A stretch of DNA of 64,000 nt from Algibacter sp. L1A34 (GCF_009796805.1 NZ_CP047029.1:4540001-4604000), one strand, 5' to 3'; shown: positions 43,822-52,961, counted from the first letter of the stretch. Numbers and translations are program-made. The notes: generated by a model not told the origin, from the sequence alone.

Positions 43822-44739
43822 ATGCTTAACTTATTAAACCTTATTCGTTGGAAGAATTTATTAATGATTGCTCTAGCTCAATTATTATTAAAATACGCAC
43901 TTTTAGAGCCTTTTGGAATAGCGACGAGTTTGGATGGTTTTGGTATTTTTCTTTTAATTTTTGCCACAATTTGCATTGCTGCAGCGGGCAATATTATTAA
44001 CGACATTTATGATGTGGAGACCGATTTTGTAAACAAACCACATAAACTTATTGTTGGTAATTCAATTTCGGAAAAAACGGCTTACAACCTATTTATTATT
44101 TTTAATATTATTGGTGTTGGTGTTGGATTCTATATTTCGCATTTAGTTGGGAAAAGTCCATTTTTTTCACTTTTTGTTATTATTTCTGCTTTGCTTTACG
44201 TTTACGCTACTTATTTAAAACGCACGCTTTTAATAGGAAATATTGTTATTTCAATCTTAGTTGGTTTAAGCGTCTTAATTGTTGGGATTTTCGAATTACT
44301 ACCTGTACTTACTTTAGAAAACAGAGCCATTCAACTCACTTTTTTTAAAATTATTCTAGACTATGCTATGTTTGCATTTCTGCTTAATTTATTGCGAGAA
44401 ATCGCCAAAGACTTAGAAGATATCGACGGTGACTACAAAGCAGGAATGAATACTTTACCCATTGCTATTGGTAGAGATAGAACCACTAAAGTCTTATTTG
44501 TTTTATCGATAATACCGATATTTTTGATAATTTATTATGTTGTAAATTCGTTATATACAGATATTTTTGCTGCTGGTTATTATATATTTTTTATTATAGG
44601 CCCCATAATCTTTACGAGCATTAAATTGTTTAGCGCTAAAACTAAAAAAGATTATCATTTTATTAGTGATTTATTAAAATTGGTTATGTTTTTTGGAGTG
44701 CTTTCACTGTTAATTTATTATTTTAATTTGAAAGCTTAA
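43822..44739 (+). CDS. UbiA-family prenyltransferase (DGGGP synthase-like)
   Basis: Integral membrane prenyltransferase, 305 residues and about eight hydrophobic helices. Two Asp-rich motifs are present: NDIYDVETD (N60 to D68) and DLEDIDGDYKAG (~residues 197-208). The first motif, with NIINDIYDVETD followed by NKPHKLIVG, is the form seen in archaeal digeranylgeranylglyceryl phosphate synthase and its Bacteroidota homologs. It would attach a polyprenyl chain to an acceptor. Bacterial relatives MenA and UbiA are the alternatives, but menaquinone MenA usually has a different first motif. It follows the kdsC-like gene by 87 bp. Confidence 0.85.
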   Translation: MLNLLNLIRWKNLLMIALAQLLLKYALLEPFGIATSLDGFGIFLLIFATICIAAAGNIINDIYDVETDFVNKPHKLIVGNSISEKTAYNLFIIFNIIGVGVGFYISHLVGKSPFFSLFVIISALLYVYATYLKRTLLIGNIVISILVGLSVLIVGIFELLPVLTLENRAIQLTFFKIILDYAMFAFLLNLLREIAKDLEDIDGDYKAGMNTLPIAIGRDRTTKVLFVLSIIPIFLIIYYVVNSLYTDIFAAGYYIFFIIGPIIFTSIKLFSAKTKKDYHFISDLLKLVMFFGVLSLLIYYFNLKA

Positions 44740-44847
44740 CTGTTCTAAATAGTCTACAAGGCCTTTAAAAAACAGGAAAAATACTTTGAATTGAATATAA
44801 AATTCATAAGTTAACCCTTTATCATTTCTCAATAACACTATCTAAAT

Positions 44848-45444
44848 ATGTTAAAAGAAAAATTAAAAAACTATAATATTATTCTTGCTTCTGGCTCACC
44901 ACGCAGGCAACAATTTTTTAAAGACTTGGGTTTAGATTTTAAAATTAGACTTAAGCCTGTAAAAGAAGAATATCCAAATCGATTAACTCATTTTGAAATT
45001 AGTAATTATTTAGCACAACTAAAAGCACTTCCTTTTAAAGAAGAATTACAAAAAAATGATATTTTAATTACCAGCGATACTATTGTTTGGAACGATAACA
45101 AAGCACTTGGAAAGCCTAAAGATGAAGCCGATGCTTTCAATATTTTAAAATCATTAAGTAATAAAACTCACGAAGTGATTACTTCGGTCTGCTTTACCAC
45201 CAAAACATCCGAAAAAACACTATACTCTATTACTAAAGTTACTTTTAAAGACTTTACAGATGAAGAAATTACTTATTATATAAAAACATCAAAACCTTTT
45301 GATAAGGCAGGTGCTTACGGTATTCAAGAATGGATTGGACAAATTGGTGTTACCAAACTAGAAGGCTCTTATTTTAATGTTATGGGTTTGCCAACGCACT
45401 TGGTTTACCAAACACTGAATAACATTGCCAATAAACCATTTTAA
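44848..45444 (+). CDS. Maf-family nucleotide pyrophosphatase
   Basis: A 198-residue Maf/YceF-like nucleotide pyrophosphatase that removes non-standard or excess nucleoside triphosphates (dTTP, UTP or modified forms). Opening ILASGSPRRQQFF is the family signature; the catalytic Asp is in TSDTIVW, and KPFDKAGAYGIQEW is the conserved C-terminal site. No frame damage. It follows the UbiA-type gene by about 110 bp on the same strand. Confidence 0.9.
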   Translation: MLKEKLKNYNIILASGSPRRQQFFKDLGLDFKIRLKPVKEEYPNRLTHFEISNYLAQLKALPFKEELQKNDILITSDTIVWNDNKALGKPKDEADAFNILKSLSNKTHEVITSVCFTTKTSEKTLYSITKVTFKDFTDEEITYYIKTSKPFDKAGAYGIQEWIGQIGVTKLEGSYFNVMGLPTHLVYQTLNNIANKPF

Positions 45445-45479
45445 AAGTAAAATAAAAACACTTGCTGTGCTTTCCAACG

Positions 45480-45487
45480 TATATTTG
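45480..45487 (+). promoter_or_regulatory. -7 promoter box of the MscS-type gene
   Basis: TATATTTG, full match, 24 bp upstream of the ATG at 45512; a CTTG lies 15 bases upstream of the box, slightly short of the usual spacing. Confidence 0.55.
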
Positions 45488-45511
45488 CAGCGAATTTTAA
45501 AACCTTAAAAC

Positions 45512-46057
45512 ATGCAGTTTTTGGATACCTTTCAAAATGAATTAATAAGTACAGCAATTGTACTTATCGTTTTGTTCATTATTAGATATTTAATTCATTT
45601 TGCCATTACCAAAATTGGACGTAAAAGCGGTATAAATGACGCCCGAGTTCGCTTAATTCGTCGTTATATTACCGTAACCTTGTTTTTAATAGCAATTTTA
45701 ATAGAATCTTTTATATTTGGAGCACAAGTCCACGATTTGGCAGTTGTTTTTTCTTCCGTTTTTGCTGTTATTGGTATTGCGCTGTTTGCTATTTGGTCAA
45801 TTTTAAGCAACATAACTTCTGGTATTATTATGTTTTTCAACTTCCCATATAAAGTGGGTGATAAAATTGAAATTCACGATAAAGATTTCCCTATAAGAGC
45901 CATTATTGAAGATATTAGAGCTTTTCAAATTCATTTAAGGTTAGATAATGGCAATTTAGTAACCTACCCTAACAATCTAATGTTACAAAAAGCCGTAACT
46001 TTAATTCAAAAAGATGCCATTGATGAGGCTCATGATGACGGCGTAGATGCTATTTAA
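45512..46057 (+). CDS. Small MscS-family mechanosensitive channel
   Basis: A 181-residue inner-membrane channel of the small-conductance family. Hydrophobic helices lie near residues 10-28, 55-73 and 75-100; the last is the Gly/Ala-rich pore helix (VIGIALFAIWSILSNITSGI). It is followed by the beta domain (FPYKVGDKIEIHDKDFPIRAIIEDI). It lacks the large C-terminal cytoplasmic chamber of E. coli MscS (286 aa). It protects against osmotic downshock. Followed by corA 33 bp later. Confidence 0.87.
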   Translation: MQFLDTFQNELISTAIVLIVLFIIRYLIHFAITKIGRKSGINDARVRLIRRYITVTLFLIAILIESFIFGAQVHDLAVVFSSVFAVIGIALFAIWSILSNITSGIIMFFNFPYKVGDKIEIHDKDFPIRAIIEDIRAFQIHLRLDNGNLVTYPNNLMLQKAVTLIQKDAIDEAHDDGVDAI

Positions 46058-46090
46058 ATAATCTATATCTTTATCTAAATATTTTTCCTA

Positions 46091-47158
46091 ATGGCAAAAA
46101 CGAGAAAACACAATTATAAAAAAAAGGCAGGCCAAATACCGGGAACAGCTATTTATACCGGTTCAAAATCTTCAGAAAAACTATTTATTGAAGTATTTGA
46201 TTACAATGAAAAAAGATTTACTGAAAAACATTTAACCGATGTTTCGGAAACCATCCAATACAAAGGAAGTGATTCCATTACTTGGATAAACATAAATGGC
46301 TTAAACCATGTTGAAGAAATTGAAAAACTTTCTACGCACTATGAATTTCATCCGCTTGTATTAGAAGATATTGTAAACATTTCTCAACGCCCAAAAATTG
46401 ATGAATACGACAATTACTTTTTTATTGTTTTAAAGATGCTTTATTATGATAAGGACGAAAAAATAATCTCGGAGCAAGTCAGCTTTATTTTAGGCAAAGA
46501 CCATGTATTGTCTTTCCAAGAATCTGAAGGTGATGTTTTTGATGCCGTTAGAGAGCGTATTAGACATGGGAAAGGAAGAGTTAGAAACATGAATTCCGAC
46601 TATTTACTTTATGTATTAATAGATGCTGTAGTGGATTATTATTTCAATATTATAGAAATATTAGGCGATAAAATTGAAGATTTTGAAACTGATATTTTTA
46701 ATGGAAATGCTACGGAAGATGTAAGTCAGAACATTCAAAATTTAAAACGTGAAATTTTAAAAGTGCGCCGCGCCATTTTCCCACTTCGCGAAGTTATAAA
46801 CCGTATTGAAAAAACTGACAACGAATTAATTTCAAAACAAACTCTAAATTATTACAGAGATGTTTACGACCATTTAATTCAAGTCGCTGAAAACATCGAT
46901 ATTTACCGCGAAATGATTTGGAGTTTAATGGATATGTACATGACTACCATTAGCAATAAAATGAACGAAGTAATGAAAGTACTTACTATTATGGCTTCCA
47001 TTTTTATTCCGTTAACATTTATTGCAGGCATTTACGGCATGAATTTCGAAAACATTCCTGAGTTACACTACCACAATTCCTATTACATTCTTTGGTGCGT
47101 TATGATTGCTATTTTTATTGGAATGATTATCTATTTTAAACGAAAAAAGTGGCTTTAA
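46091..47158 (+). CDS. corA: CorA magnesium/cobalt transporter
   Basis: Pentameric magnesium channel, 355 residues. Large N-terminal cytoplasmic domain (residues ~1-285), long helix, then two C-terminal membrane helices joined by the invariant loop YGMNFENIPE that carries the GMN filter. It ends with the basic tail KRKKWL. It follows the MscS-like gene by 33 bp and is probably cotranscribed with it. Confidence 0.95.
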   Translation: MAKTRKHNYKKKAGQIPGTAIYTGSKSSEKLFIEVFDYNEKRFTEKHLTDVSETIQYKGSDSITWININGLNHVEEIEKLSTHYEFHPLVLEDIVNISQRPKIDEYDNYFFIVLKMLYYDKDEKIISEQVSFILGKDHVLSFQESEGDVFDAVRERIRHGKGRVRNMNSDYLLYVLIDAVVDYYFNIIEILGDKIEDFETDIFNGNATEDVSQNIQNLKREILKVRRAIFPLREVINRIEKTDNELISKQTLNYYRDVYDHLIQVAENIDIYREMIWSLMDMYMTTISNKMNEVMKVLTIMASIFIPLTFIAGIYGMNFENIPELHYHNSYYILWCVMIAIFIGMIIYFKRKKWL

Positions 47159-47255
47159 CTTCAATAAACACATATTAAAACCTATTAGCGACAAACACGG
47201 AAAAACATAAAGTTAAAGAAACATTAAAACCGTCATATACCCTTTCAATCTTTGT

Positions 47256-47263
47256 TATATTTG
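47256..47263 (+). promoter_or_regulatory. -7 promoter box of the PIG-L operon
   Basis: TATATTTG, full match, 22 bp upstream of the ATG at 47286. Confidence 0.55.
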
Positions 47264-47285
47264 ATGCTTAGCTAACTATATATTT

Positions 47286-49811
47286 ATGCAAAGTTCAAAA
47301 TATTATCTTTTATTACTAGTTTTAACTGTTTCCCTTTCACAGGCACAAAAACCAAAAACACCAGCATCTAACGAGGTTTACGAATCTATCCAAAAACTTA
47401 ATTTTTTAGGTTCAGTTTTATATGTTGCAGCTCATCCCGATGATGAAAACACAAGATTAATCTCATACCTTTCTAACGAGGTAAAAGCTAGAACAGCCTA
47501 TCTTTCTTTAACACGTGGCGATGGTGGTCAAAACCTAATTGGTCCAGAAATAAGAGAATTACTAGGCGTTATTAGAACTCAAGAATTATTAGCAGCTAGA
47601 CGCGTTGATGGTGGAGAACAATTTTTTTCTAGAGCCAATGATTTTGGTTACTCTAAACATCCAGACGAAACTTTACAAATTTGGAATAAAGATCAAGTTT
47701 TAAGCGATGTTGTTTTGGCAATCCGCCAGTTTAAACCCGATGTTATTATTAATAGGTTCGATCACAGAACTCCTGGAAGCACGCACGGTCACCATACTAG
47801 TTCTGCCATTTTAAGCTTAGAAGCCTTCGATTTAGCAAACAATAGCTCCTCTTATCCAGAACAATTAAAACAAACTTCTTTATGGCAACCAAAACGCATA
47901 TTTTACAACACGAGTTGGTGGGCTTACGGTAGTGAAGAAAAATTTAATGCAGTCGATAAAAGCAACATGTTAAATTTTGATATTGGGGTATATTATCCGT
48001 TAAAAGGTCTGTCTAACAACGAAGTTGCTGCACAAGCTAGAAGCCAGCATTTATGTCAAGGTTTTGGGCGCACATTAGAGCGCGGTTCGCAAACAGAATA
48101 TATTGAATTTTTAAAAGGAGATCCATTAAGTGAAAACAAAGATATTTTTAATGGAATTGACACCTCATGGAATCGAGTAAAAGGAGGAAAAGCCATTGGT
48201 GATATTTTATATGAAGTTGAAAATAATTTCAATTTCAAAAACCCTTCAGAACATATTCCGCAATTAATTGAAGCCTATAAATTACTTCAGAACATAGACG
48301 ACGACCATTGGAGAATTCAAAAAACTAAAGAATTAAAATCTATTATAGAAATGTGTGCTGGTTTGTATTTAGAGGCATCGGCAGAAACGCCTTGGGCAAC
48401 CCAAAACGAAATAGTTAAATTAGATATTGAAGTTTTAAACCGAAGTAATCAAAACATTACTTTAGAAAGTATTAAAAACGCAAACGCTATAAATATTGCA
48501 AAACATATTGAATTAAAAGAAAACACAAAATTCAACTTCAAAGAAACCTTTAAAATAGGAAGTCATCAACAACCAACAACACCATATTGGCTTACTAAAA
48601 AAGGAACTTTAGGTATGTACCAAGTGGATGATACAAATTTAATAGGCTTACCCGAAACACCACGAGTTTACAAAGTGGATTTCAATCTTCTTATTAATAA
48701 CACACCCATTACATTCACAAAAAATGTGGTGTATCGATTTTCTAAACCAGATAAAGGTGAGTTGTATCGTCCATTTGAAATTATCCCAGAAGTTTCGGCA
48801 AAAATCACAGAAAATGTTATTATTCTAAATTCCAATGCCCAGCATGATATTTCAGTAATTGTAAAAGCTGGACGTGATAATTTAGAAGGGTCGGTAGAAG
48901 TTTGCCATCCTAAAGATTGGAGTATATTTCCAAAAAATCAAAAAATTTCAATTAAAAATAAAGGAGAAGAACAAACTTTAGTATTCACCGTAATTCCTCC
49001 TAAAACTCAAAGCGAAGGTATTATTAGCCCTATCGTACATATTGGCGATAAAGATTATACCAAAGAATTAATTTCAATTGATTATGATCACATTCCTTTC
49101 CAAACGGTTTTACTACCAAGCGAAAGTAAAATTGTGCGCTTAGATATTAAAAAGAAAGGCGAAAATATTGCTTATATTCAAGGTGCTGGCGATGTGGTTC
49201 CTGAGAGTTTGCAACAAATTGGATATAATGTCCGTATTTTAAAACCCGACGAAATTAATGCAGAAACATTAAGCCGTTTTGATGCTATTGTTGTAGGAAT
49301 TAGAGCCTATAACACCGTTGAAGAATTAAAGTTTAAGCAAGAATTACTGTTTAATTTTGTCGCTCAAGGCGGAAATATGATTGTGCAATACAATACCAAT
49401 CGTCGTTTAAAAGTTGACAATTTAGCACCATTCAGATTAGAACTTTCTCGTGATAGAGTTACCGATGAAACCGCCGATGTTACTTTTCTAAATCCAGAGC
49501 ATCCTATTTTAAATTACCCAAATAAAATTACCCAAAATGATTTTGAAGGATGGACGCAAGAACGTGGGCTTTATTTCCCTAATAAATGGGCGCCCACCTT
49601 CACTCCTATTCTATCAATGCATGATAAAGGTGAAACAGACAAAAAAGGAAGCTTACTCGTTGCAAAACATGGTAATGGTTATTTTATTTATACTGGTTTA
49701 AGTTTTTTTAGAGAATTTCCGGCAGGAGTTTCTGGAGCTTATAGACTGTTTGCTAATATGCTTTCTATTGGTAAAGAAGATTTAAAACAAGAGGCAAAAC
49801 TAAACGATTAA
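47286..49811 (+). CDS. Exported PIG-L/LmbE-family deacetylase with C-terminal glutaminase-like domain
   Basis: An 841-residue secreted protein. Signal peptide (residues 1-20, VSLSQAQ). PIG-L zinc deacetylase domain (~45-290): the metal site HPDDE (50-54) and STHGHHTSS, with RFDHRTPG. The middle (~370-620) is beta-rich. The C-terminal part (~625-770) looks like a class I amidotransferase/ThuA-like fold (NVRILKPDEINAETLSRFDAIVVG, then AQGGNMIVQYN). PIG-L enzymes remove N-acetyl groups from GlcNAc-type sugars. It heads an operon with a 36-residue membrane protein, a sodium symporter and a Gfo/Idh/MocA enzyme, suggesting use of an acetylated sugar derivative. Confidence 0.88.
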   Translation: MQSSKYYLLLLVLTVSLSQAQKPKTPASNEVYESIQKLNFLGSVLYVAAHPDDENTRLISYLSNEVKARTAYLSLTRGDGGQNLIGPEIRELLGVIRTQELLAARRVDGGEQFFSRANDFGYSKHPDETLQIWNKDQVLSDVVLAIRQFKPDVIINRFDHRTPGSTHGHHTSSAILSLEAFDLANNSSSYPEQLKQTSLWQPKRIFYNTSWWAYGSEEKFNAVDKSNMLNFDIGVYYPLKGLSNNEVAAQARSQHLCQGFGRTLERGSQTEYIEFLKGDPLSENKDIFNGIDTSWNRVKGGKAIGDILYEVENNFNFKNPSEHIPQLIEAYKLLQNIDDDHWRIQKTKELKSIIEMCAGLYLEASAETPWATQNEIVKLDIEVLNRSNQNITLESIKNANAINIAKHIELKENTKFNFKETFKIGSHQQPTTPYWLTKKGTLGMYQVDDTNLIGLPETPRVYKVDFNLLINNTPITFTKNVVYRFSKPDKGELYRPFEIIPEVSAKITENVIILNSNAQHDISVIVKAGRDNLEGSVEVCHPKDWSIFPKNQKISIKNKGEEQTLVFTVIPPKTQSEGIISPIVHIGDKDYTKELISIDYDHIPFQTVLLPSESKIVRLDIKKKGENIAYIQGAGDVVPESLQQIGYNVRILKPDEINAETLSRFDAIVVGIRAYNTVEELKFKQELLFNFVAQGGNMIVQYNTNRRLKVDNLAPFRLELSRDRVTDETADVTFLNPEHPILNYPNKITQNDFEGWTQERGLYFPNKWAPTFTPILSMHDKGETDKKGSLLVAKHGNGYFIYTGLSFFREFPAGVSGAYRLFANMLSIGKEDLKQEAKLND

Positions 49812-49813
49812 CT

Positions 49814-49924
49814 ATGGAAGAAAAACAACCAAAAAAACAAGTTTGGCTAAAATTATATTCTTTAGTTCTAATTGCCAACGCTATCTATTTCGTCCTTTTT
49901 TACTTAATAACAAAAGCCTTTTAA
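49814..49924 (+). CDS. 36-residue membrane protein in the symporter operon
   Basis: Short frame MEEKQPKKQVWLKLYSLVLI... of 36 codons: a basic N-terminus (KKQVWLK) and one hydrophobic helix (residues ~14-34). It begins 2 bp after the PIG-L stop codon and ends 3 bp before the symporter ATG, so it sits exactly in the rhythm of the operon and is very likely translated. The positive N-terminus predicts that end in the cytoplasm. A small accessory subunit of the symporter is the natural guess; sodium:solute symporters with small companion proteins are known, but this one resembles none I can name. Confidence 0.75.
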   Translation: MEEKQPKKQVWLKLYSLVLIANAIYFVLFYLITKAF

Positions 49925-49927
49925 TTT

Positions 49928-51640
49928 ATGCAAACTTTAAATTGGATCGATTGGGTAGTGCTTTGTGTAACTTTAATAGCTATAGTAGCTTACGGCACGT
50001 ACCAAACCCGAGGTAGCCGTAATGTACAAGATTATTTAAAAGGAGGAAATACATCAAAATGGTGGACCATCGGTCTTTCGGTAATGGCAACCCAAGCCAG
50101 TGCCATCACCTTTCTTTCAACGCCTGGGCAAGCTTTTAACGACGGTATGGGCTTTGTACAATTCTACTTTGGCTTACCTATTGCCATGGTAGTTATTTGT
50201 ATGGTTTTCATTCCATTATACCACAGATTAAAAGTTTATACAGCATACGAATTTCTAGAAAACCGCTTCGACTTAAAAACTCGAACATTAACGGCCATTC
50301 TGTTTTTAATACAACGTGGCTTGGCAGCAGGAATTACCATTTTTGCACCTGCAATTATTCTTTCCGTAGTTCTTAAATGGGATTTACTGACACTAAATAT
50401 TGTTATCGGGTTTCTAGTCATTATTTACACCGTTTCCGGAGGAACACGCGCTGTAAACGTAACTCAAAAACACCAAATGGTCGTTATTTTTATCGGGATG
50501 CTTGTTGCTTTCTTTTTAATTGTTAGTAAGCTTCCGCAAGATATTACATTCAGTAAAGCACTTGATATTGCTGGAGCTAGTGGTAAAATGGAAGTTTTAG
50601 ATTTTTCATTCAACTTAAATAATCGTTACACCTTTTGGAGTGGTATTATTGGCGGTACATTTTTAATGTTATCCTATTTCGGGACCGATCAAAGCCAAGT
50701 ACAGCGCTACCTTTCTGGCAAATCTGTTAAAGAAATGCAACTTGGTTTAATTTTTAATGGACTTTTAAAAATACCTATGCAATTCTTTATTTTATTGGTA
50801 GGCGTTATGGTTTTCGTGTTTTATCAATTTAATGAAGCTCCTGTAAATTTTAATCCAACAGCAACAGAAGTTGTTTTAAATTCTAAATATGCCGATGAAT
50901 TTAAAACCCTTCAAAATGAACAAAAAACAATTTTTAACGATAAGCAAAATATCATTAAATCTTTTTTAAATTCTGATAATCCAGAAGCATCAAAACAAAT
51001 CGCTTTAGCCAATGAAGCCAATGATAAATTGCGACAAAAAGCTAGAGATTTAATTGATAAAGCTTCGGAAAGTGAAAGTATAAAAATAGAAAGCAACGAT
51101 AAGGATTATGTTTTTATTCATTTTATTCTGAATAATTTACCACGCGGACTAATCGGTTTACTTTTAGCAGTAATTTTAAGCGCAGCCATGTCGAGTACTG
51201 CAAGTGAATTAAACGCTTTAGGCTCTACAACAACCATAGATTTATACAAACGAAATACTAGCGAAAAAACAGAAGAAGAAATGGTAAGAGCCTCACGTTG
51301 GTTTACATTTGCTTGGGGAATTATTGCTATAGGTGTAGCTTGTGTTGCCAATTTAGCCGAAAACTTAATTCAGCTTGTAAATATTATTGGATCTATTTTT
51401 TATGGCAACGTTTTAGGTGTGTTTTTGTTAGCTTTTTTCTTTAAATTTGTAAAAGGAAATGCCGTATTTATAGGAGCCTTAATAACGCAATTTATTGTAA
51501 TTGCATTATATCTTTTAGACTTAAACAATCTTATTAACTTGCCATTTTTATGGTTAAATTTTGTGGGTTGTGCTATTGTAATCGCAATTTCATGTATAAT
51601 TCAAATACTTATTCCAAATGAAAAACCAATCACAAGTTAA
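49928..51640 (+). CDS. Sodium:solute symporter (SSS family)
   Basis: A 570-residue Na+-driven transporter of the SSS (SGLT-like) family with 13-14 membrane helices. Typical segments: GLSVMATQASAITFLSTPGQAF (TM2 start and sodium site), GGTRAVNVTQKHQM, SYFGTDQSQVQRYLSGKS. An unusual charged, helical insertion of about 75 residues lies between two helices at ~310-390 (TLQNEQKTIFNDKQNIIK, then LIDKASESESIKIE). Upstream is the deacetylase and small protein, downstream a sugar oxidoreductase, so a sugar or sugar derivative is the likely substrate. Confidence 0.92.
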   Translation: MQTLNWIDWVVLCVTLIAIVAYGTYQTRGSRNVQDYLKGGNTSKWWTIGLSVMATQASAITFLSTPGQAFNDGMGFVQFYFGLPIAMVVICMVFIPLYHRLKVYTAYEFLENRFDLKTRTLTAILFLIQRGLAAGITIFAPAIILSVVLKWDLLTLNIVIGFLVIIYTVSGGTRAVNVTQKHQMVVIFIGMLVAFFLIVSKLPQDITFSKALDIAGASGKMEVLDFSFNLNNRYTFWSGIIGGTFLMLSYFGTDQSQVQRYLSGKSVKEMQLGLIFNGLLKIPMQFFILLVGVMVFVFYQFNEAPVNFNPTATEVVLNSKYADEFKTLQNEQKTIFNDKQNIIKSFLNSDNPEASKQIALANEANDKLRQKARDLIDKASESESIKIESNDKDYVFIHFILNNLPRGLIGLLLAVILSAAMSSTASELNALGSTTTIDLYKRNTSEKTEEEMVRASRWFTFAWGIIAIGVACVANLAENLIQLVNIIGSIFYGNVLGVFLLAFFFKFVKGNAVFIGALITQFIVIALYLLDLNNLINLPFLWLNFVGCAIVIAISCIIQILIPNEKPITS

Positions 51641-52604
51641 AACAATAAACTGGGGTATTATTGGCTTAGGAAGTATTGCTAATAAATTTGCAACAGATTT
51701 ATTAACTATTCCAGACGCTAAACTTTACGCTGTAGCATCGCGATCACAAGATAAAGCAGATCTTTTTGCTGATAAATATAGCGCTACCAAAGCATATGAT
51801 AGTTATGAAGCCTTGGCAAACGACAAAAATATAGACGCCATTTACATTGCCACACCTCACGCTTTACATAAAGAAAACACCTTGTTATGCTTAGAAAAAG
51901 GCATAGCAGTTTTATGCGAAAAACCTTTTGCTATGGACGCTCAAGAAGTTAGTATTATGATAGCGAAAGCCAAAGAAAAAAACGTGTTGCTAATGGAAGC
52001 GCTTTGGACTTACTTTTTACCGCATTATCAGTTTGTTTTAAAGGAATTGAAAAATGAAACTTACGGTAAGCTTTTAAAAGTGGAAACCGATTTTGGTTTT
52101 CATCGTGATTTTGATAATTCAGCAAGATTATTTAATAAATCGCTCGGTGGTGGAAGCCTACTCGACATTGGGATTTACTCAATTTTTACAGCCTTATCAA
52201 CTTTAGGTATTCCAGAAAAAATGGAAGCCGAAGCTACGTTTTTTAAAAATGGTGCAGATTCATCTTGCAATATTTCCTTTAGTTATAAAAATGGTAAAAC
52301 CGCGAAACTAAAAAGCACACTTTTGGAAGATACTCCAACCGAAGCTATTTTTTATTGTGAAAATGGAACTATTAAAATTAATACCATGTTCCACATGCCT
52401 ACCACGGTAACTGTGATCGCTAATGGAGAAGAAAAAACTTTAGATTTTGGGTATAAAACTATTGGGTATAACTACGAGGCTATTCACTTTAATGAATTGA
52501 TCCGTGCTGGAAAAACAGAAAGTGATATTATGACTTTCGAGTTTAGTGAAAAACTTATAAATACTCTAGATACCGTTAGAAACCTTATTAAACTAGAATA
52601 TTAA
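51618..52604 (+). CDS. Gfo/Idh/MocA-family oxidoreductase
   Basis: NAD(P)-dependent dehydrogenase, 328 residues. N-terminal Rossmann fold with WGIIGLGSIANKFATDL; catalytic motif CEKPFAM; C-terminal alpha/beta domain with GGGSLLDIGIYSIF. Members act on sugars, inositols and amino sugars. It overlaps the end of the symporter gene by 23 bp, so the two are translated together and probably act on the imported substrate. The related trans-dihydrodiol dehydrogenase group has a similar length; the exact sugar is unknown. Confidence 0.9.
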   Translation: MKNQSQVKTINWGIIGLGSIANKFATDLLTIPDAKLYAVASRSQDKADLFADKYSATKAYDSYEALANDKNIDAIYIATPHALHKENTLLCLEKGIAVLCEKPFAMDAQEVSIMIAKAKEKNVLLMEALWTYFLPHYQFVLKELKNETYGKLLKVETDFGFHRDFDNSARLFNKSLGGGSLLDIGIYSIFTALSTLGIPEKMEAEATFFKNGADSSCNISFSYKNGKTAKLKSTLLEDTPTEAIFYCENGTIKINTMFHMPTTVTVIANGEEKTLDFGYKTIGYNYEAIHFNELIRAGKTESDIMTFEFSEKLINTLDTVRNLIKLEY

Positions 52605-52636
52605 AATCATATTTTCTTTAATAAATTATAAATCTG

Positions 52637-52673
52637 TCCGATAAGTTCAAAATTAACTTATCGGGCATTTTTG
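52637..52673 (+). terminator. Intrinsic terminator of the PIG-L/symporter operon
   Basis: Stem ccgataagtt/aacttatcgg (52639-52663) followed by a T-rich tail. Confidence 0.82.
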
Positions 52674-52748
52674 TTATATGGCTTAATCAAAACTTAGTGT
52701 AAAGCATGATCTTTAACTTGTGTAAACTATGTCACTTAACAAACAGCA

Positions 52749-52961
52749 ATGAAACAGAAGTACACATATAAAAATAATCGGAATTTATTGAAAAATATAA
52801 ATTTTGAATACTTTGAAACTTATTCTCTTCAGCGAGGAGAAAAGCTTGAGAAGAAAATCAAATCTTTAGAATCTGAATTTGATAAAATTAAATCCAAAAC
52901 TGACCGAAATGAAACGCTAAAAAATAGATTATCTGAATTTCACTCAAGTAATTGTCAATAA
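52749..52961 (+). CDS. Small charged protein (70 aa), unknown
   Basis: Frame of 70 codons (MKQKYTYKNNRNLLKNINFE...): charged, helical in the second half (KLEKKIKSLESEFDKIKSK) and ending in a cysteine near the C-terminus. No family recognised. It lies between two terminators of its own, which supports a separate short transcript, but no promoter box with support was found, and the frame could be chance in this AT-rich stretch. Confidence 0.4.
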   Translation: MKQKYTYKNNRNLLKNINFEYFETYSLQRGEKLEKKIKSLESEFDKIKSKTDRNETLKNRLSEFHSSNCQ

